Notes: a model not told the origin generated them from the letters alone. A stretch of DNA of 64,000 nucleotides from Pseudomonas sp. CFBP13508 (GCF_005233515.1 NZ_QFZZ01000005.1:390577-454576), one strand, 5' to 3'. Shown: positions 25,547 to 34,775, counted from the stretch's first letter. Translations and numbers: made by a program.

Positions 25547-26155
25547 ATGTCCGGTTCGATCCTCTATATCCACGGTTTCAACAGCGCGCCGGCCTCGAAG
25601 AAGGCCTGTCAGCTGGTCGCGGTCATGGAGCGGCTGGGTTTGAGCGAGCAATTGCGCGTGCCGGCGCTGCATCACCATCCGCGTGAAGCCATCGGTCAGC
25701 TCGAGCAGGCAATCGCCGAGCTGGGCCGGCCGCTGCTGGTGGGAAGTTCGCTCGGCGGCTACTATGCGACTCACCTGGCCGAGCGCCATGGCCTGAAAGC
25801 TCTTCTGGTCAATCCGGCGGTCAGCCCGCACCGGATGTTCGATGGTTATCTGGGCACGCAGAAGAACCTCTACACCGATGAAACCTGGGAACTGACCCAC
25901 GACCACGTCACGGCGCTGGCCGAACTGGAAGTGCCACCACCGCAGGATCCGCAGCGTTATCAGGTCTGGTTGCAAACCGGCGACGAAACGCTGGATTATC
26001 GCCTCGCCCAACAGTATTACCGCGCCTGTGCCTTGCGCATCCAGGCTGGCGGCGACCACAGTTTTCAGGGCTTTGCCGGGCAATTACCGGCGTTGCTGAG
26101 TTTTGCCGGCATGGCTGCCGATATGTATCAGGCAATCGATTTCACCACGCTGTGA
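25547..26155 (+). CDS. yqiA: YqiA family esterase
   Basis: The predicted 202-residue alpha/beta hydrolase has an oxyanion-type start (ILYIHGFNSAP), the nucleophile elbow GSSLGG with Ser68, an Asp in QTGDETLD near residue 145, and a His in GGDHSF near 170. E. coli YqiA is an acyl-CoA thioesterase/esterase of small substrates, and yqiA lies directly upstream of parE there too. The ATG at 25547 is the standard start. Its physiological substrate is not known. Confidence 0.88.
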   Translation: MSGSILYIHGFNSAPASKKACQLVAVMERLGLSEQLRVPALHHHPREAIGQLEQAIAELGRPLLVGSSLGGYYATHLAERHGLKALLVNPAVSPHRMFDGYLGTQKNLYTDETWELTHDHVTALAELEVPPPQDPQRYQVWLQTGDETLDYRLAQQYYRACALRIQAGGDHSFQGFAGQLPALLSFAGMAADMYQAIDFTTL

Positions 26156-26196
26156 AGTCTTGCCCCTCTTTCATGAATGACTGACGACGAGACCTT

Positions 26197-28104
26197 ATGG
26201 CCACTCCCAGCGCTAGTTCTTATAACGCCGACGCCATCGAAGTCCTCTCGGGCCTCGACCCGGTGCGCAAACGCCCCGGCATGTACACCGACACCAGTCG
26301 GCCGAACCACCTCGCCCAGGAAGTCATCGACAACAGCGTCGACGAAGCCCTGGCCGGCCACGCCAAATCGGTGCAGGTCATCCTGCACGCCGACCATTCG
26401 CTGGAAGTCAGCGACGACGGCCGTGGCATGCCGGTCGACATTCACCCGGAAGAGGGTGTGTCCGGCGTCGAGCTGATCCTCACCAAGCTGCACGCGGGCG
26501 GCAAGTTTTCCAACAAGAATTACCAGTTCTCCGGCGGTCTGCACGGCGTGGGTATTTCCGTGGTCAACGCGCTGTCCACCGAAGTGCGCGTTCGCGTCAA
26601 ACGTGACGGCAACGAATACCAGATGACCTTCAAGGACGGCTTCAAGGCCTCCGAGCTGGAAATCGTCGGCACCGTCGGCAAGCGCAACACCGGCACCAGC
26701 GTGTACTTCGCGCCGGACCCGAAATACTTCGACTCACCGAAATTTTCCATCAGCCGCCTCAAGCACGTGCTCAAGGCCAAGGCTGTGTTGTGCCCGGGGC
26801 TGCTGGTCAGCTTCGAGGACAAAGGCACCGGCGAGAAAGTCGAGTGGCATTACGAAGACGGCCTGCGTTCTTATCTGGTTGATGCGGTCAGCGAATTCGA
26901 ACGTCTGCCGAACGAGCCGTTCTGCGGCGCTTTCGCCGGTAATAAGGAAGCGGTCGACTGGGCGCTGCTGTGGCTGCCGGAAGGTGGCGACGCGGTGCAG
27001 GAAAGCTACGTCAACCTGATCCCGACCGCGCAGGGCGGCACGCACGTCAACGGTCTGCGTCAGGGCCTGCTCGATGCGATGCGCGAGTTCTGCGAATTCC
27101 GCAGCCTGCTGCCGCGCGGCGTGAAACTCGCGCCGGAAGACGTCTGGGAGCGCATCGCTTTCGTCTTGTCGATGAAGATGCAGGAACCGCAATTCTCCGG
27201 CCAGACCAAAGAGCGTCTGTCTTCCCGTGAAGCGGCGGCGTTCGTCTCCGGTGTGGTGAAAGACGCTTTCAGCCTGTGGCTCAACGCCAACCCGGAAACC
27301 GGTCTGGCCCTGGCCGAACTGGCGATCAATAACGCCGGTCGTCGCCTCAAGGCGAGCAAGAAAGTCGAGCGCAAACGCGTCACTCAAGGCCCGGCATTGC
27401 CGGGCAAACTGGCTGACTGCGCCGGGCAGGACCCGATGCGTTCCGAGCTGTTCCTGGTCGAGGGTGACTCCGCCGGCGGTTCGGCCAAGCAAGCGCGGGA
27501 CAAGGAGTTCCAGGCGATCCTGCCGTTGCGCGGCAAGATCCTCAACACCTGGGAAGTCGACGGCAGCGAAGTGCTCGCCAGCCAGGAAGTGCACAACATC
27601 GCCGTGGCCATCGGCGTCGATCCGGGCGCGGCGGACATGAGCCAGCTGCGCTACGGCAAGATCTGCATCCTCGCCGACGCCGACTCCGACGGTCTGCACA
27701 TCGCCACTTTGTTGTGTGCGCTGTTCGTCCAGCATTTCCGCCCGTTGGTGGATGCCGGTCACGTCTATGTGGCGATGCCGCCGCTGTACCGTATCGACCT
27801 CGGCAAAGAGATTTACTACGCCCTCGACGAGGCCGAGCGCGACGGTATTCTCGATCGCCTGGTGGCCGAGAAGAAACGCGGCAAGCCGCAGGTCACCCGA
27901 TTCAAGGGTCTGGGCGAAATGAATCCGCCGCAACTGCGTGAAACCACCATGGACCCGAACACTCGGCGTCTGGTGCAGTTGACGCTGGGCGAAGACTTCG
28001 CCGAAACCTCGGAAATGATGGACATGCTGCTGGCGAAGAAACGCGCCGGTGACCGCAAATCCTGGCTGGAATCCAAAGGCAACCTCGCCGAGGTGCTGGC
28101 CTGA
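26197..28104 (+). CDS. parE: DNA topoisomerase IV subunit B ParE
   Basis: The 635-residue GHKL ATPase subunit pairs with ParC to decatenate daughter chromosomes. Visible landmarks are the ATPase Asn/Asp in QEVIDNSVDEAL and DDGRGMP near residue 70, the TOPRIM motif EGDSAGGSAK near residue 423, and the DADSDGLHI acidic motif near 495. Length and ends fit the family. Its stop overlaps the next start in TGATG, starting a four-gene block that ends with parC. Confidence 0.97.
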   Translation: MATPSASSYNADAIEVLSGLDPVRKRPGMYTDTSRPNHLAQEVIDNSVDEALAGHAKSVQVILHADHSLEVSDDGRGMPVDIHPEEGVSGVELILTKLHAGGKFSNKNYQFSGGLHGVGISVVNALSTEVRVRVKRDGNEYQMTFKDGFKASELEIVGTVGKRNTGTSVYFAPDPKYFDSPKFSISRLKHVLKAKAVLCPGLLVSFEDKGTGEKVEWHYEDGLRSYLVDAVSEFERLPNEPFCGAFAGNKEAVDWALLWLPEGGDAVQESYVNLIPTAQGGTHVNGLRQGLLDAMREFCEFRSLLPRGVKLAPEDVWERIAFVLSMKMQEPQFSGQTKERLSSREAAAFVSGVVKDAFSLWLNANPETGLALAELAINNAGRRLKASKKVERKRVTQGPALPGKLADCAGQDPMRSELFLVEGDSAGGSAKQARDKEFQAILPLRGKILNTWEVDGSEVLASQEVHNIAVAIGVDPGAADMSQLRYGKICILADADSDGLHIATLLCALFVQHFRPLVDAGHVYVAMPPLYRIDLGKEIYYALDEAERDGILDRLVAEKKRGKPQVTRFKGLGEMNPPQLRETTMDPNTRRLVQLTLGEDFAETSEMMDMLLAKKRAGDRKSWLESKGNLAEVLA

Positions 28105-29093
28105 TGCAGTTTGGCTGGGCCTTGGCGGGTGCGTTGCTGCTGAGTGCGCTGAGCGTGTCGGCCGAGCCGCTGCAACAATTGCGGCTGCTTTCCGAACACC
28201 CGGTCGAAGGCATGCGCGGCGGTAACCTGTCGGGTCTGGCCATGTGCGGCAATGAGCTGTGGACGGTTTCCGATCGCGATGACGAGCAGATCTATCGGCT
28301 CGATACCCGTGATCCGGTCTGGCAGGCGCAAACCGTGCACATCGACGTGCCGCCCGTGCCGGAGAGCGGCTTGCCGTGGGGTTTGAGTTCGCGCACCTGG
28401 GCTGCATCGTTCATTCGCGGTGGCGATCTGGATTTTGAGGGCATCAGTTGCGACAGCGTAGGCAATCGCTACATCGTCAGTGAGGCCCATGCGGCGGTGT
28501 TGCAGGTGCCGGTCAGTGGCCCGGCGAACTGGCTGAAAATCTCGCCGCTGCTGGTTCGCGAAGCGCGGGCGAGCGGCCTGCTGCTGAAGTTCAATTCGAT
28601 CTTCGAAGGCCTGGCGATCAACCCGGCCGGTGATCAGATATGGCTGGCCGCCGAACGGCAAAAGCGCGGTTTGCTGCTGATCAAGCGCCAGCAGACGGTG
28701 TGGGATTGTGACGGTCGCTGTGTGCTGCTCAGTGAGGGCGGCAAGGAGATGCAGCCGCCACAGTTTCCGAAAGCGAAAGCGGTTCATCGCGACTTTTCCG
28801 ACATTTCGTTGTTTAACGGCAAGCTGTTTACCCTTGAACGCAACGCTTTCGAGATCTGCCGTCGCGATGCACAGACGGCCAAAGTCGAGCAATGCTGGTC
28901 GTATGCCGGCGAACTGTTGCAGGAACAACGTCGCTACTCGCAGAACTACGGACTGGAGGAAGCGCTGATCATTGATGCCGAAGGTGCGTGGATCGGCGTC
29001 GACAACAATTTTGGCCCGCGTGCTGATGGCGAAGTCCGCCCGGTGGTCTGGCGCTTTGCCGCGCCGGACGGTGGCTGGAGTGCCAGGCCATGA
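28104..29093 (+). CDS. Secreted esterase-like/phytase-like beta-propeller protein
   Basis: The 329-residue product has a signal peptide (cut near residue 20, VSA-EP) and repeated beta-strand motifs such as NLSGLAMCGNELWTVSDRD and FEGLAINPAGDQIWLAAER, typical of the esterase-like activity of phytase family (a propeller fold). Several cysteines may form disulfides in the periplasm. Function is not established. It starts within the parE stop (TGATG) and overlaps the next gene in ATGA, so it is part of the parE-parC block as in PAO1 (PA4966). Confidence 0.75.
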   Translation: MQFGWALAGALLLSALSVSAEPLQQLRLLSEHPVEGMRGGNLSGLAMCGNELWTVSDRDDEQIYRLDTRDPVWQAQTVHIDVPPVPESGLPWGLSSRTWAASFIRGGDLDFEGISCDSVGNRYIVSEAHAAVLQVPVSGPANWLKISPLLVREARASGLLLKFNSIFEGLAINPAGDQIWLAAERQKRGLLLIKRQQTVWDCDGRCVLLSEGGKEMQPPQFPKAKAVHRDFSDISLFNGKLFTLERNAFEICRRDAQTAKVEQCWSYAGELLQEQRRYSQNYGLEEALIIDAEGAWIGVDNNFGPRADGEVRPVVWRFAAPDGGWSARP

Positions 29094-29614
29094 GCCAGCA
29101 ACCGCCGGGCAAGCGTGCCGGTCGGGTGTTGATGATCCTCGCCTGGTGCGCGGCGCTGTTTCTCGCGACGCGGTTTTTCGGTCAGTGGGAACAGCGCCAG
29201 CAGAACCCGAATATCGTGGTCACGTCGGAGCAGGGCGAAGGTTTTATCGAAGTGAAACTGGCGAGCAATGCCCAAGGGCATTTTGTCGCCAGCGGCCAGA
29301 TCAACGGCGAACCGGTCGAGTTCATGCTCGACACCGGCGCGACCGATGTGGCGATCCCGGCGGATCTGGCCAAGCGTTTGAAGCTGCAAGAAGGTTTCGG
29401 CGTGACCCTGAGCACGGCCAACGGCCTGAGCCAGGGCTATCGAACGAAGATTGCCCGCCTGCAATTGGGCGACATCGTCCTGCGCGATGTCCGCGCACTG
29501 GTGGCGCCGGGGCTGCATGGCGATCAGGTGCTGCTCGGCATGAGCGCTCTGAACAAACTTGAATTTACCCAGCGCGGTGGCACCATGCTGCTGCGCCAGA
29601 CAACGAACCGATGA
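29090..29614 (+). CDS. Membrane-anchored retropepsin-like aspartic protease
   Basis: The 174-residue protein has one N-terminal membrane helix (about 12-30) and a retropepsin-type domain with the catalytic motif MLDTGATDV (Asp81) and a LGMSALNKL flap-end motif, as in TIGR02281-type clan AA proteases. It would work in the periplasm as a dimer, because only one Asp motif is present. Substrates are unknown. It is joined by ATGA overlap to the propeller protein gene upstream and is 7 bp from parC. This matches PAO1 PA4965. Confidence 0.82.
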   Translation: MSQQPPGKRAGRVLMILAWCAALFLATRFFGQWEQRQQNPNIVVTSEQGEGFIEVKLASNAQGHFVASGQINGEPVEFMLDTGATDVAIPADLAKRLKLQEGFGVTLSTANGLSQGYRTKIARLQLGDIVLRDVRALVAPGLHGDQVLLGMSALNKLEFTQRGGTMLLRQTTNR

Positions 29615-29621
29615 GGCCCGC

Positions 29622-31886
29622 ATGAGCGACTCCCTTGATCTCAGCCTGGACGGTGTAGAACGCCGATCGCTGGCTGACTTCACCGAAAATGCCTACCTCA
29701 ACTACTCCATGTACGTGATCATGGACCGTGCCTTGCCGCATATCGGCGACGGCCTGAAACCGGTACAGCGGCGTATCGTCTACGCCATGAGCGAGCTGGG
29801 GCTGGACGCCGATTCCAAGCACAAGAAATCGGCGCGTACCGTCGGCGACGTGCTCGGCAAGTTCCATCCCCACGGCGATTCGGCGTGCTACGAAGCGATG
29901 GTGCTGATGGCGCAGCCGTTCAGCTATCGCTACACGCTGGTCGACGGCCAGGGCAACTGGGGTGCGCCGGATGATCCCAAGTCCTTCGCCGCCATGCGTT
30001 ACACCGAAGCGCGGTTGTCGCGCTATTCCGAAGTGCTGCTCAGCGAGCTGGGCCAGGGCACCGCTGACTGGGGGCCGAACTTCGACGGCACCCTGCAGGA
30101 GCCGCTGGTATTACCGGCGCGCCTGCCGAACATTCTGCTCAACGGCACCACGGGTATCGCCGTGGGCATGGCCACCGATGTGCCGCCGCACAACCTGCGT
30201 GAAGTCGCCACCGCCTGCGTGCGTCTGCTCGATGAGCCGAAAGCCACGGTCGAACAGCTCTGCGAGCATATTCAAGGCCCGGACTATCCGACCGAAGCGG
30301 AAATCATCACGCCGCGTGCCGACCTACTGAAGATGTACGAAACCGGCAAAGGCTCGGTGCGCATGCGCGCCGTGTGCCACGTCGAGGACGGCGACATCAT
30401 CGTTACCGCGCTGCCGCATCAGGTCTCCGGCGCCAAAGTGCTGGAGCAGATTGCCGCGCTGATGCAGGCCAAACCGTCGAAAGCGCCGCAGATCGCCGAT
30501 CTGCGTGACGAATCCGACCACGAAAACCCCTGCCGCATCGTAATCATTCCGGTCAACAGCCGCGTCGATCACGAAGCGCTGATGCAGCACCTGTTCGCCA
30601 GCACCGAGCTGGAGTCGACCTACCGGGTCAACGTCAACATCATCGGTCTGGACGGCAAGCCGCAGCTGAAAAACCTGCGCGCGCTGCTGGTCGAATGGCT
30701 GGAATTCCGCGTGCTGACCGTGCGCCGCCGCCTGCAATTCCGCCTCGACAAGGTCGAGCGTCGTCTGCACCTGTTGGACGGTTTGTTGATTGCCTACCTC
30801 AACCTGGATGAAGTGATCCACATCATCCGTACCGAGGAACATCCGAAAGCCAAACTGATCGAGCGTTTCGCCCTCAGCGAGATTCAGGCCGACTACATCC
30901 TCGACACCCGCCTGCGTCAGTTGGCGCGACTGGAAGAAATGAAGCTGCGCGATGAGCAGGATGAACTGCTCAAGGAACAAGCCAAGCTGCAAGCTCTGCT
31001 GGGCAGCGAAGCCAAGCTGAAAAAACTGGTGCGCACCGAGCTGCTCAAAGACGCCGAAACCTACGGCGACGACCGTCGTTCGCCAATCGTCGAACGCGCC
31101 GAAGCCAAGGCGCTGAGCGAACACGATCTGCTGCCGAACGAGAAAGTCACTGTCGTGCTGTCGGAAAAAGGCTGGGTGCGTTCGGCCAAGGGCCATGACA
31201 TCGACGCCACCGGTCTGTCGTACAAGGCCGGCGATGGCTTCAAGACCTCGGCGGCGGGGCGCTCCAACCAATTTGTCGTGTTCATCGACTCCACCGGCCG
31301 CAGCTATTCGGTTGCTGCGCATACCTTGCCGTCGGCCCGTGGTCAGGGCGAACCGTTGACCGGCCGTCTGACGCCGCCACCGGGCGCCTCGTTCGAATGC
31401 GTGCTGATGCCTGAAGACGATGCGCTGTACGTGATTGCCTCCGATGCCGGTTATGGCTTCGTGGTCAAAGGCGAAGACCTGCAAGCGAAGAACAAGGCTG
31501 GCAAGGCGCTGTTGAGCTTGCCGAACAACGCCAAGGTCATCGCGCCGCGCCCTGTGGCCGATCGTGAGCAGAACTGGCTGGCCTCGGTCACGACCGAAGG
31601 TCGCCTGCTGATCTTCAAAATCAGCGATCTGCCACAATTGGGTAAGGGCAAAGGCAACAAGATCATCGGTATATCCGGTGAGCGCGTGGCCAGTCGCGAA
31701 GAATATGTCACGGACATCGCCGTCCTGCCGGAAGGCGCCACCCTGGTGTTGCAGGCTGGCAAACGGACCCTGTCACTGAAAGCCGACGACCTCGAGCACT
31801 ACAAAGGTGAGCGTGGACGGCGCGGAAACAAACTTCCGCGGGGCTTCCAGAGGGTGGATGCGCTGCTCGTCGAAAACCTCAATTAG
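29622..31886 (+). CDS. parC: DNA topoisomerase IV subunit A ParC
   Basis: The 754-residue subunit cuts and rejoins DNA through Tyr127 (in AAMRYTEAR). The quinolone-resistance region is wild type, with Ser87 and Glu91 in FHPHGDSACYE. The C-terminal third holds the DNA-wrapping beta-pinwheel blades. The ATG at 29622 begins MSDSLDLSL, the usual N-terminus, and an in-frame upstream start overlapping the protease gene was rejected. It closes the parE-parC block, in which two envelope genes separate the topoisomerase subunits. Confidence 0.97.
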   Translation: MSDSLDLSLDGVERRSLADFTENAYLNYSMYVIMDRALPHIGDGLKPVQRRIVYAMSELGLDADSKHKKSARTVGDVLGKFHPHGDSACYEAMVLMAQPFSYRYTLVDGQGNWGAPDDPKSFAAMRYTEARLSRYSEVLLSELGQGTADWGPNFDGTLQEPLVLPARLPNILLNGTTGIAVGMATDVPPHNLREVATACVRLLDEPKATVEQLCEHIQGPDYPTEAEIITPRADLLKMYETGKGSVRMRAVCHVEDGDIIVTALPHQVSGAKVLEQIAALMQAKPSKAPQIADLRDESDHENPCRIVIIPVNSRVDHEALMQHLFASTELESTYRVNVNIIGLDGKPQLKNLRALLVEWLEFRVLTVRRRLQFRLDKVERRLHLLDGLLIAYLNLDEVIHIIRTEEHPKAKLIERFALSEIQADYILDTRLRQLARLEEMKLRDEQDELLKEQAKLQALLGSEAKLKKLVRTELLKDAETYGDDRRSPIVERAEAKALSEHDLLPNEKVTVVLSEKGWVRSAKGHDIDATGLSYKAGDGFKTSAAGRSNQFVVFIDSTGRSYSVAAHTLPSARGQGEPLTGRLTPPPGASFECVLMPEDDALYVIASDAGYGFVVKGEDLQAKNKAGKALLSLPNNAKVIAPRPVADREQNWLASVTTEGRLLIFKISDLPQLGKGKGNKIIGISGERVASREEYVTDIAVLPEGATLVLQAGKRTLSLKADDLEHYKGERGRRGNKLPRGFQRVDALLVENLN

Positions 31887-31890
31887 ACGA

Positions 31891-31936
31891 GAACGCCTTA
31901 CTAGAGCGTTCGATCTGCGATTAAACGCGTAGATCG
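31891..31936 (+). terminator. Two adjacent hairpins after parC
   Basis: GAACGC/GCGTTC (31891-31911) and CGATCT/AGATCG (31911-31936) can form consecutive short stems just after the parC stop. No T-tract follows, so this is a weak call. The rest of the 182-bp gap to the next gene shows nothing clear. Confidence 0.3.
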
Positions 31937-32068
31937 ACGCTTTGGCGCTGGAGTCGGAACGCATATTCACGGATGATATGGCCTTTCAAGCGCCGGCGTG
32001 GCCGAGCGTTCTTCATATTTATTGAGTATTTTCACTGTGGTCAGCCTTGTGGCGGCCACCTGGACGGG

Positions 32069-32782
32069 ATGATGACTGCTCTACGCCCCCTTATTTTGTT
32101 GCTCGCCGGCGTTCTTGGCCTGGCGGGTTGCAGCGTTCACCAGCCGGTGTCGCTGTACCAACTGGACAGCGGAAGTCCGGTTCAGCCTGCGCAAAGCGCG
32201 GGCATGGCGGTTTTGCTGGGGCCGGTAGTCGTTGCCGATTACCTTCAGCGTGAGACCCTGCTGCAACGTCAACCGGACGGCAGCCTGCAAGCGGCGACCG
32301 ACGGTCGTTGGGCTGGCAGCCTTTCGTCGGATATCGATCAGTTGCTGATGCGTCAGGTCGCCGGTCACCTGGACAGCCAGCGTGTGGTACTGGCGCCTGC
32401 TACCGCCGGGTTCACGCCGGATGTGCAGGTGTTGCTGACCATCACCCGTCTGGATTCCGGGGCAAAACAGCCGGCGATTCTCGATGCGCAGTGGCGTTTG
32501 ATCGATCGTCGCGGCAAGGTGCGAGATAATCGCATCATTCACCTGCAGGAAACGCACGCCGGCAGCACCGCGTCCCAGGTGCAGGCGCAGGGGATTCTGT
32601 TGCAGCGTCTGGCCGAGCAGCTGTCGGTGGCGCTCAAGCCACTGGCCAACCAGCCGCCAGTGGCCGAGGCACCGCGCAAGGCCGCGCCGAAACCCGCAGC
32701 GCCAGCGGCGGATGCCGAGAAGCAGCCGAAGATTCCGATGGCCTCGCCGATTCGTACCGATATGGAAGTGTTTCGCTTCTGA
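32069..32782 (+). CDS. PqiC-like outer membrane lipoprotein (DUF330/ABC-type transport auxiliary)
   Basis: This is a predicted 237-residue lipoprotein whose lipobox is LAGC (Cys21). The mature part resembles PqiC, the outer membrane lipoprotein of MCE-type phospholipid transport systems, including the VVVADYLQRETLLQR and RWAGSLSSDIDQLL segments. The C-terminal Ala/Pro/Lys-rich tail (about residues 195-225) looks disordered. No pqiAB partners are adjacent. Start is the first of two consecutive ATGs (32069 or 32072). It occupies the PAO1 PA4963 position. Confidence 0.75.
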   Translation: MMTALRPLILLLAGVLGLAGCSVHQPVSLYQLDSGSPVQPAQSAGMAVLLGPVVVADYLQRETLLQRQPDGSLQAATDGRWAGSLSSDIDQLLMRQVAGHLDSQRVVLAPATAGFTPDVQVLLTITRLDSGAKQPAILDAQWRLIDRRGKVRDNRIIHLQETHAGSTASQVQAQGILLQRLAEQLSVALKPLANQPPVAEAPRKAAPKPAAPAADAEKQPKIPMASPIRTDMEVFRF

Positions 32783-32803
32783 GGCTGGAACGCGTCAGAA
32801 CAG

Positions 32804-32829
32804 AGCCCGCCTTGTGCGGGCTTTGTTGT
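32804..32829 (+). terminator. Intrinsic terminator after the PqiC-like gene
   Basis: The stem AGCCCGC/GCGGGCT with a 5-base loop is followed by TTGTTGT, about 22 bp after the stop codon. Confidence 0.7.
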
Positions 32830-32853
32830 GTCTGGAGGTGGGGTGGAAGATCC

Positions 32854-33040
32854 AAAGCCCCTCACCCTAACCCTCTCCCGGAGGGAGAGGGGACCGATTG
32901 GGGGATATTCGAGAGCTACACCGACGTGAACGCGCGGAGGTGAATCCATAATCGCCAAGATCTGTCAGGTCGACATATGGCGCCAGACACCTCGGTCGGT
33001 CCCCTCTCCCTCCGGGAGAGGGCTAGGGTGAGGGGCTTTT
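32854..33040. repeat. Dispersed repeat related to the 133-bp array
   Basis: The element is bounded by CCCCTCACCCTAACCCTCTCC and GGGCTAGGGTGAGGGG with internal CTCCCGGAGGGAGAGG arms. Its middle contains CCGATTGGGGGATATTCGAG, the reverse complement of the CTCGAATATCCCCCAATCGG in the array at 25005-25450. It fills the gap between two terminators; no gene is present in 32783-33129. Confidence 0.85.
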
Positions 33041-33073
33041 CAGGGATGCGCACGATTCCAATAACACCGCGCA

Positions 33074-33112
33074 CAAAAAAGCCCGCAGACAATCACTCGT
33101 CTGCGGGCTTTT
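33074..33112 (-). terminator. Intrinsic terminator for the ahpA/ytjB-like gene
   Basis: On the minus strand the stem AGCCCGCAGAC/GTCTGCGGGCT with an 8-base loop is followed by TTTTTTG. It lies about 18 bp beyond the stop of the minus-strand gene at 33130. A short T-run on the other side may let it act both ways. Confidence 0.85.
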
Positions 33113-33129
33113 GCGTACGGGCCTAAGCC

Positions 33130-34641
33130 TTACGCCCGGCGCTCATGCATCCGCGCCAGTTGCCGTTCCAGCATCGACGGATACGGCTCCATCAACCGCT
33201 CCACACAGCAAGCGCCCTCAGGGCTGGCGATCGGCCGGATCCGCGCACGCTGGCGGATCAACGCGTCATCGCTGATCTTGCGTTCAACCAGCAGCAGATT
33301 GCGGCTGTGTTGCGACAAGGCCAGTGCATCCTGAGCCGAATCGGTCAGCAGCAGATCAATCTGGCTCAGACCGAACAACTCATCGCCCAAGGTCAGGCCC
33401 AACTGCAATTGCAGGGTGATGCCGCTGTCCGCGACCTCGATCTGCAACTGGTGCCCAAGCGCGCGCAGCAGTTCGCCGCAGCAGATGGCATTGGTCAGGT
33501 AATCGTCGCCGCAATCTTCGGTGTGGAACAGCAACAGCGTGCTGCCATCGTTGAGGGTTTCGATTTCGCCCTGATACAGCGAAGCAGCCTGCTCAAGGCA
33601 GTCGCGATAGCGTTCCTGCAATTCTTCCAGACGTGCGCGAGGCAAACGACGCAATTGTTCCTGCGAGCCCAGTTGCACGGCCAGTACGGCAGTGTGCTGT
33701 GGCACGTCAGGGCTCGGTTTGCGCGTGAGCGGTTGGACGGCGCCATTGAGCGATTCGTCGCGCAGCTCGGCGAAGGCGTCATCATCGTCATCGTCTTCGA
33801 CCGTGCTGACCAAATGACGCGGCGCCGGTTTCTTCGCGGCCAGCGGGCGGCTTTCGTCGAAACTTGGATCGCGCAGGTTACGCACTTCGAATTCCGGCTC
33901 GTCTTCTTCCTCGGCGAATTCCGGCTCGGGTTCGGGCTCAGGCTCCGGTTCCGGGGCGTAGCTGGCGTGCAGCTGGCGCGCCAGATCGCCGATTTCATCC
34001 TGGCGATCGATGCCCGGTGTATGCGCGTCGATGCGGCGCAGCCACACACGCAATTGCAGCAACGGCGTCGACAGATAACGGCCCATGCGCAGGCTCAGGG
34101 CCAGCGACAGTGCCAGCAGAATCGCGCTCAGAATGCCCATGCTTTGCAGGCTGATGGTCATTGGCTGCTGGAACTGATCCATGTCCAGGCTGATGCGCAG
34201 TTGCCCGGCCGTCACGTCCTGGAAAGTGATCTTGCTCTCGTACATGCCCTCCGCTTCGCCCAGCAGGCTGTGCTTGGGACGCTGACCGGACTCGGCGAGG
34301 ATGCGGTTGTCCACACTGTAGATTGCCGCGTGGGCGACCAGTTTGTTCTTGGTCAGATTGTTGAGCAGCACGTTGAGGCTGAGGATGTCGTTGGACACCA
34401 GCAGCTCGGTGGCGGAGGTGGCGGTCTGCGTGGTCAGGCTTTCGCCCAGCGCATCGGCCTGCTCGTGCATGGCCTGCTTGAATTGCAGCCCCATCACCCC
34501 GGCATAGATCACCAGGGCCAGAGCGACCAGGATCACGTTGTGGCTGGCAATGCGCAATGCAATCGGTACACGGCGATGGCGCAGTGCACGGAAGATCAGC
34601 AGGAAGAAGTTATCGGTTTTGACTGGCGTGGGCCGGTTCAC
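33130..34641 (-). CDS. AhpA/YtjB (Smp) family membrane protein with cyclase-like C-terminal domain
   Basis: The predicted 503-residue inner-membrane protein has TM1 (about 28-53), a periplasmic sensor-like region (54-160), TM2 (161-184), and a HAMP segment (185-228). An acidic linker follows, with an EP dipeptide repeat (231-240), EEEDE and a run of six Asp (283-288), then a C-terminal domain (about 310-480). That last domain looks like a degenerate class III nucleotide cyclase: LNDGSTLLLF, the GLTLGDELFG equivalent of the conserved turn, and helix patterns fit, but the metal-binding Asp is absent from AVLAVQLGS. The GTG at 34641 (MNRPTPVKTDN) is preceded by GAG. It is divergent from serB, as ytjB is in E. 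coli. Confidence 0.78.
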   Translation of the reverse strand: MNRPTPVKTDNFFLLIFRALRHRRVPIALRIASHNVILVALALVIYAGVMGLQFKQAMHEQADALGESLTTQTATSATELLVSNDILSLNVLLNNLTKNKLVAHAAIYSVDNRILAESGQRPKHSLLGEAEGMYESKITFQDVTAGQLRISLDMDQFQQPMTISLQSMGILSAILLALSLALSLRMGRYLSTPLLQLRVWLRRIDAHTPGIDRQDEIGDLARQLHASYAPEPEPEPEPEPEFAEEEDEPEFEVRNLRDPSFDESRPLAAKKPAPRHLVSTVEDDDDDDAFAELRDESLNGAVQPLTRKPSPDVPQHTAVLAVQLGSQEQLRRLPRARLEELQERYRDCLEQAASLYQGEIETLNDGSTLLLFHTEDCGDDYLTNAICCGELLRALGHQLQIEVADSGITLQLQLGLTLGDELFGLSQIDLLLTDSAQDALALSQHSRNLLLVERKISDDALIRQRARIRPIASPEGACCVERLMEPYPSMLERQLARMHERRA

Positions 34642-34775
34642 TTGAGCTCGGCTCTTTGTCCGTGAAGTTGACGCGCAGTATAGCGACAGGCCCCAGACCG
34701 GCAAAGCGCTCGCGGTGCCCGATGGTCACTGAAAGTGGGTAGAATGCGGTTTTTTTCCAGTTGCGGGGGTGCGCG

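Noticed and set aside
33145..34665. A 506-codon plus-strand open frame opposite the ytjB-like gene
   Set aside because: Antisense shadow caused by Gln-rich/acidic codon patterns. The minus-strand gene has membrane helices and a conserved neighbourhood.
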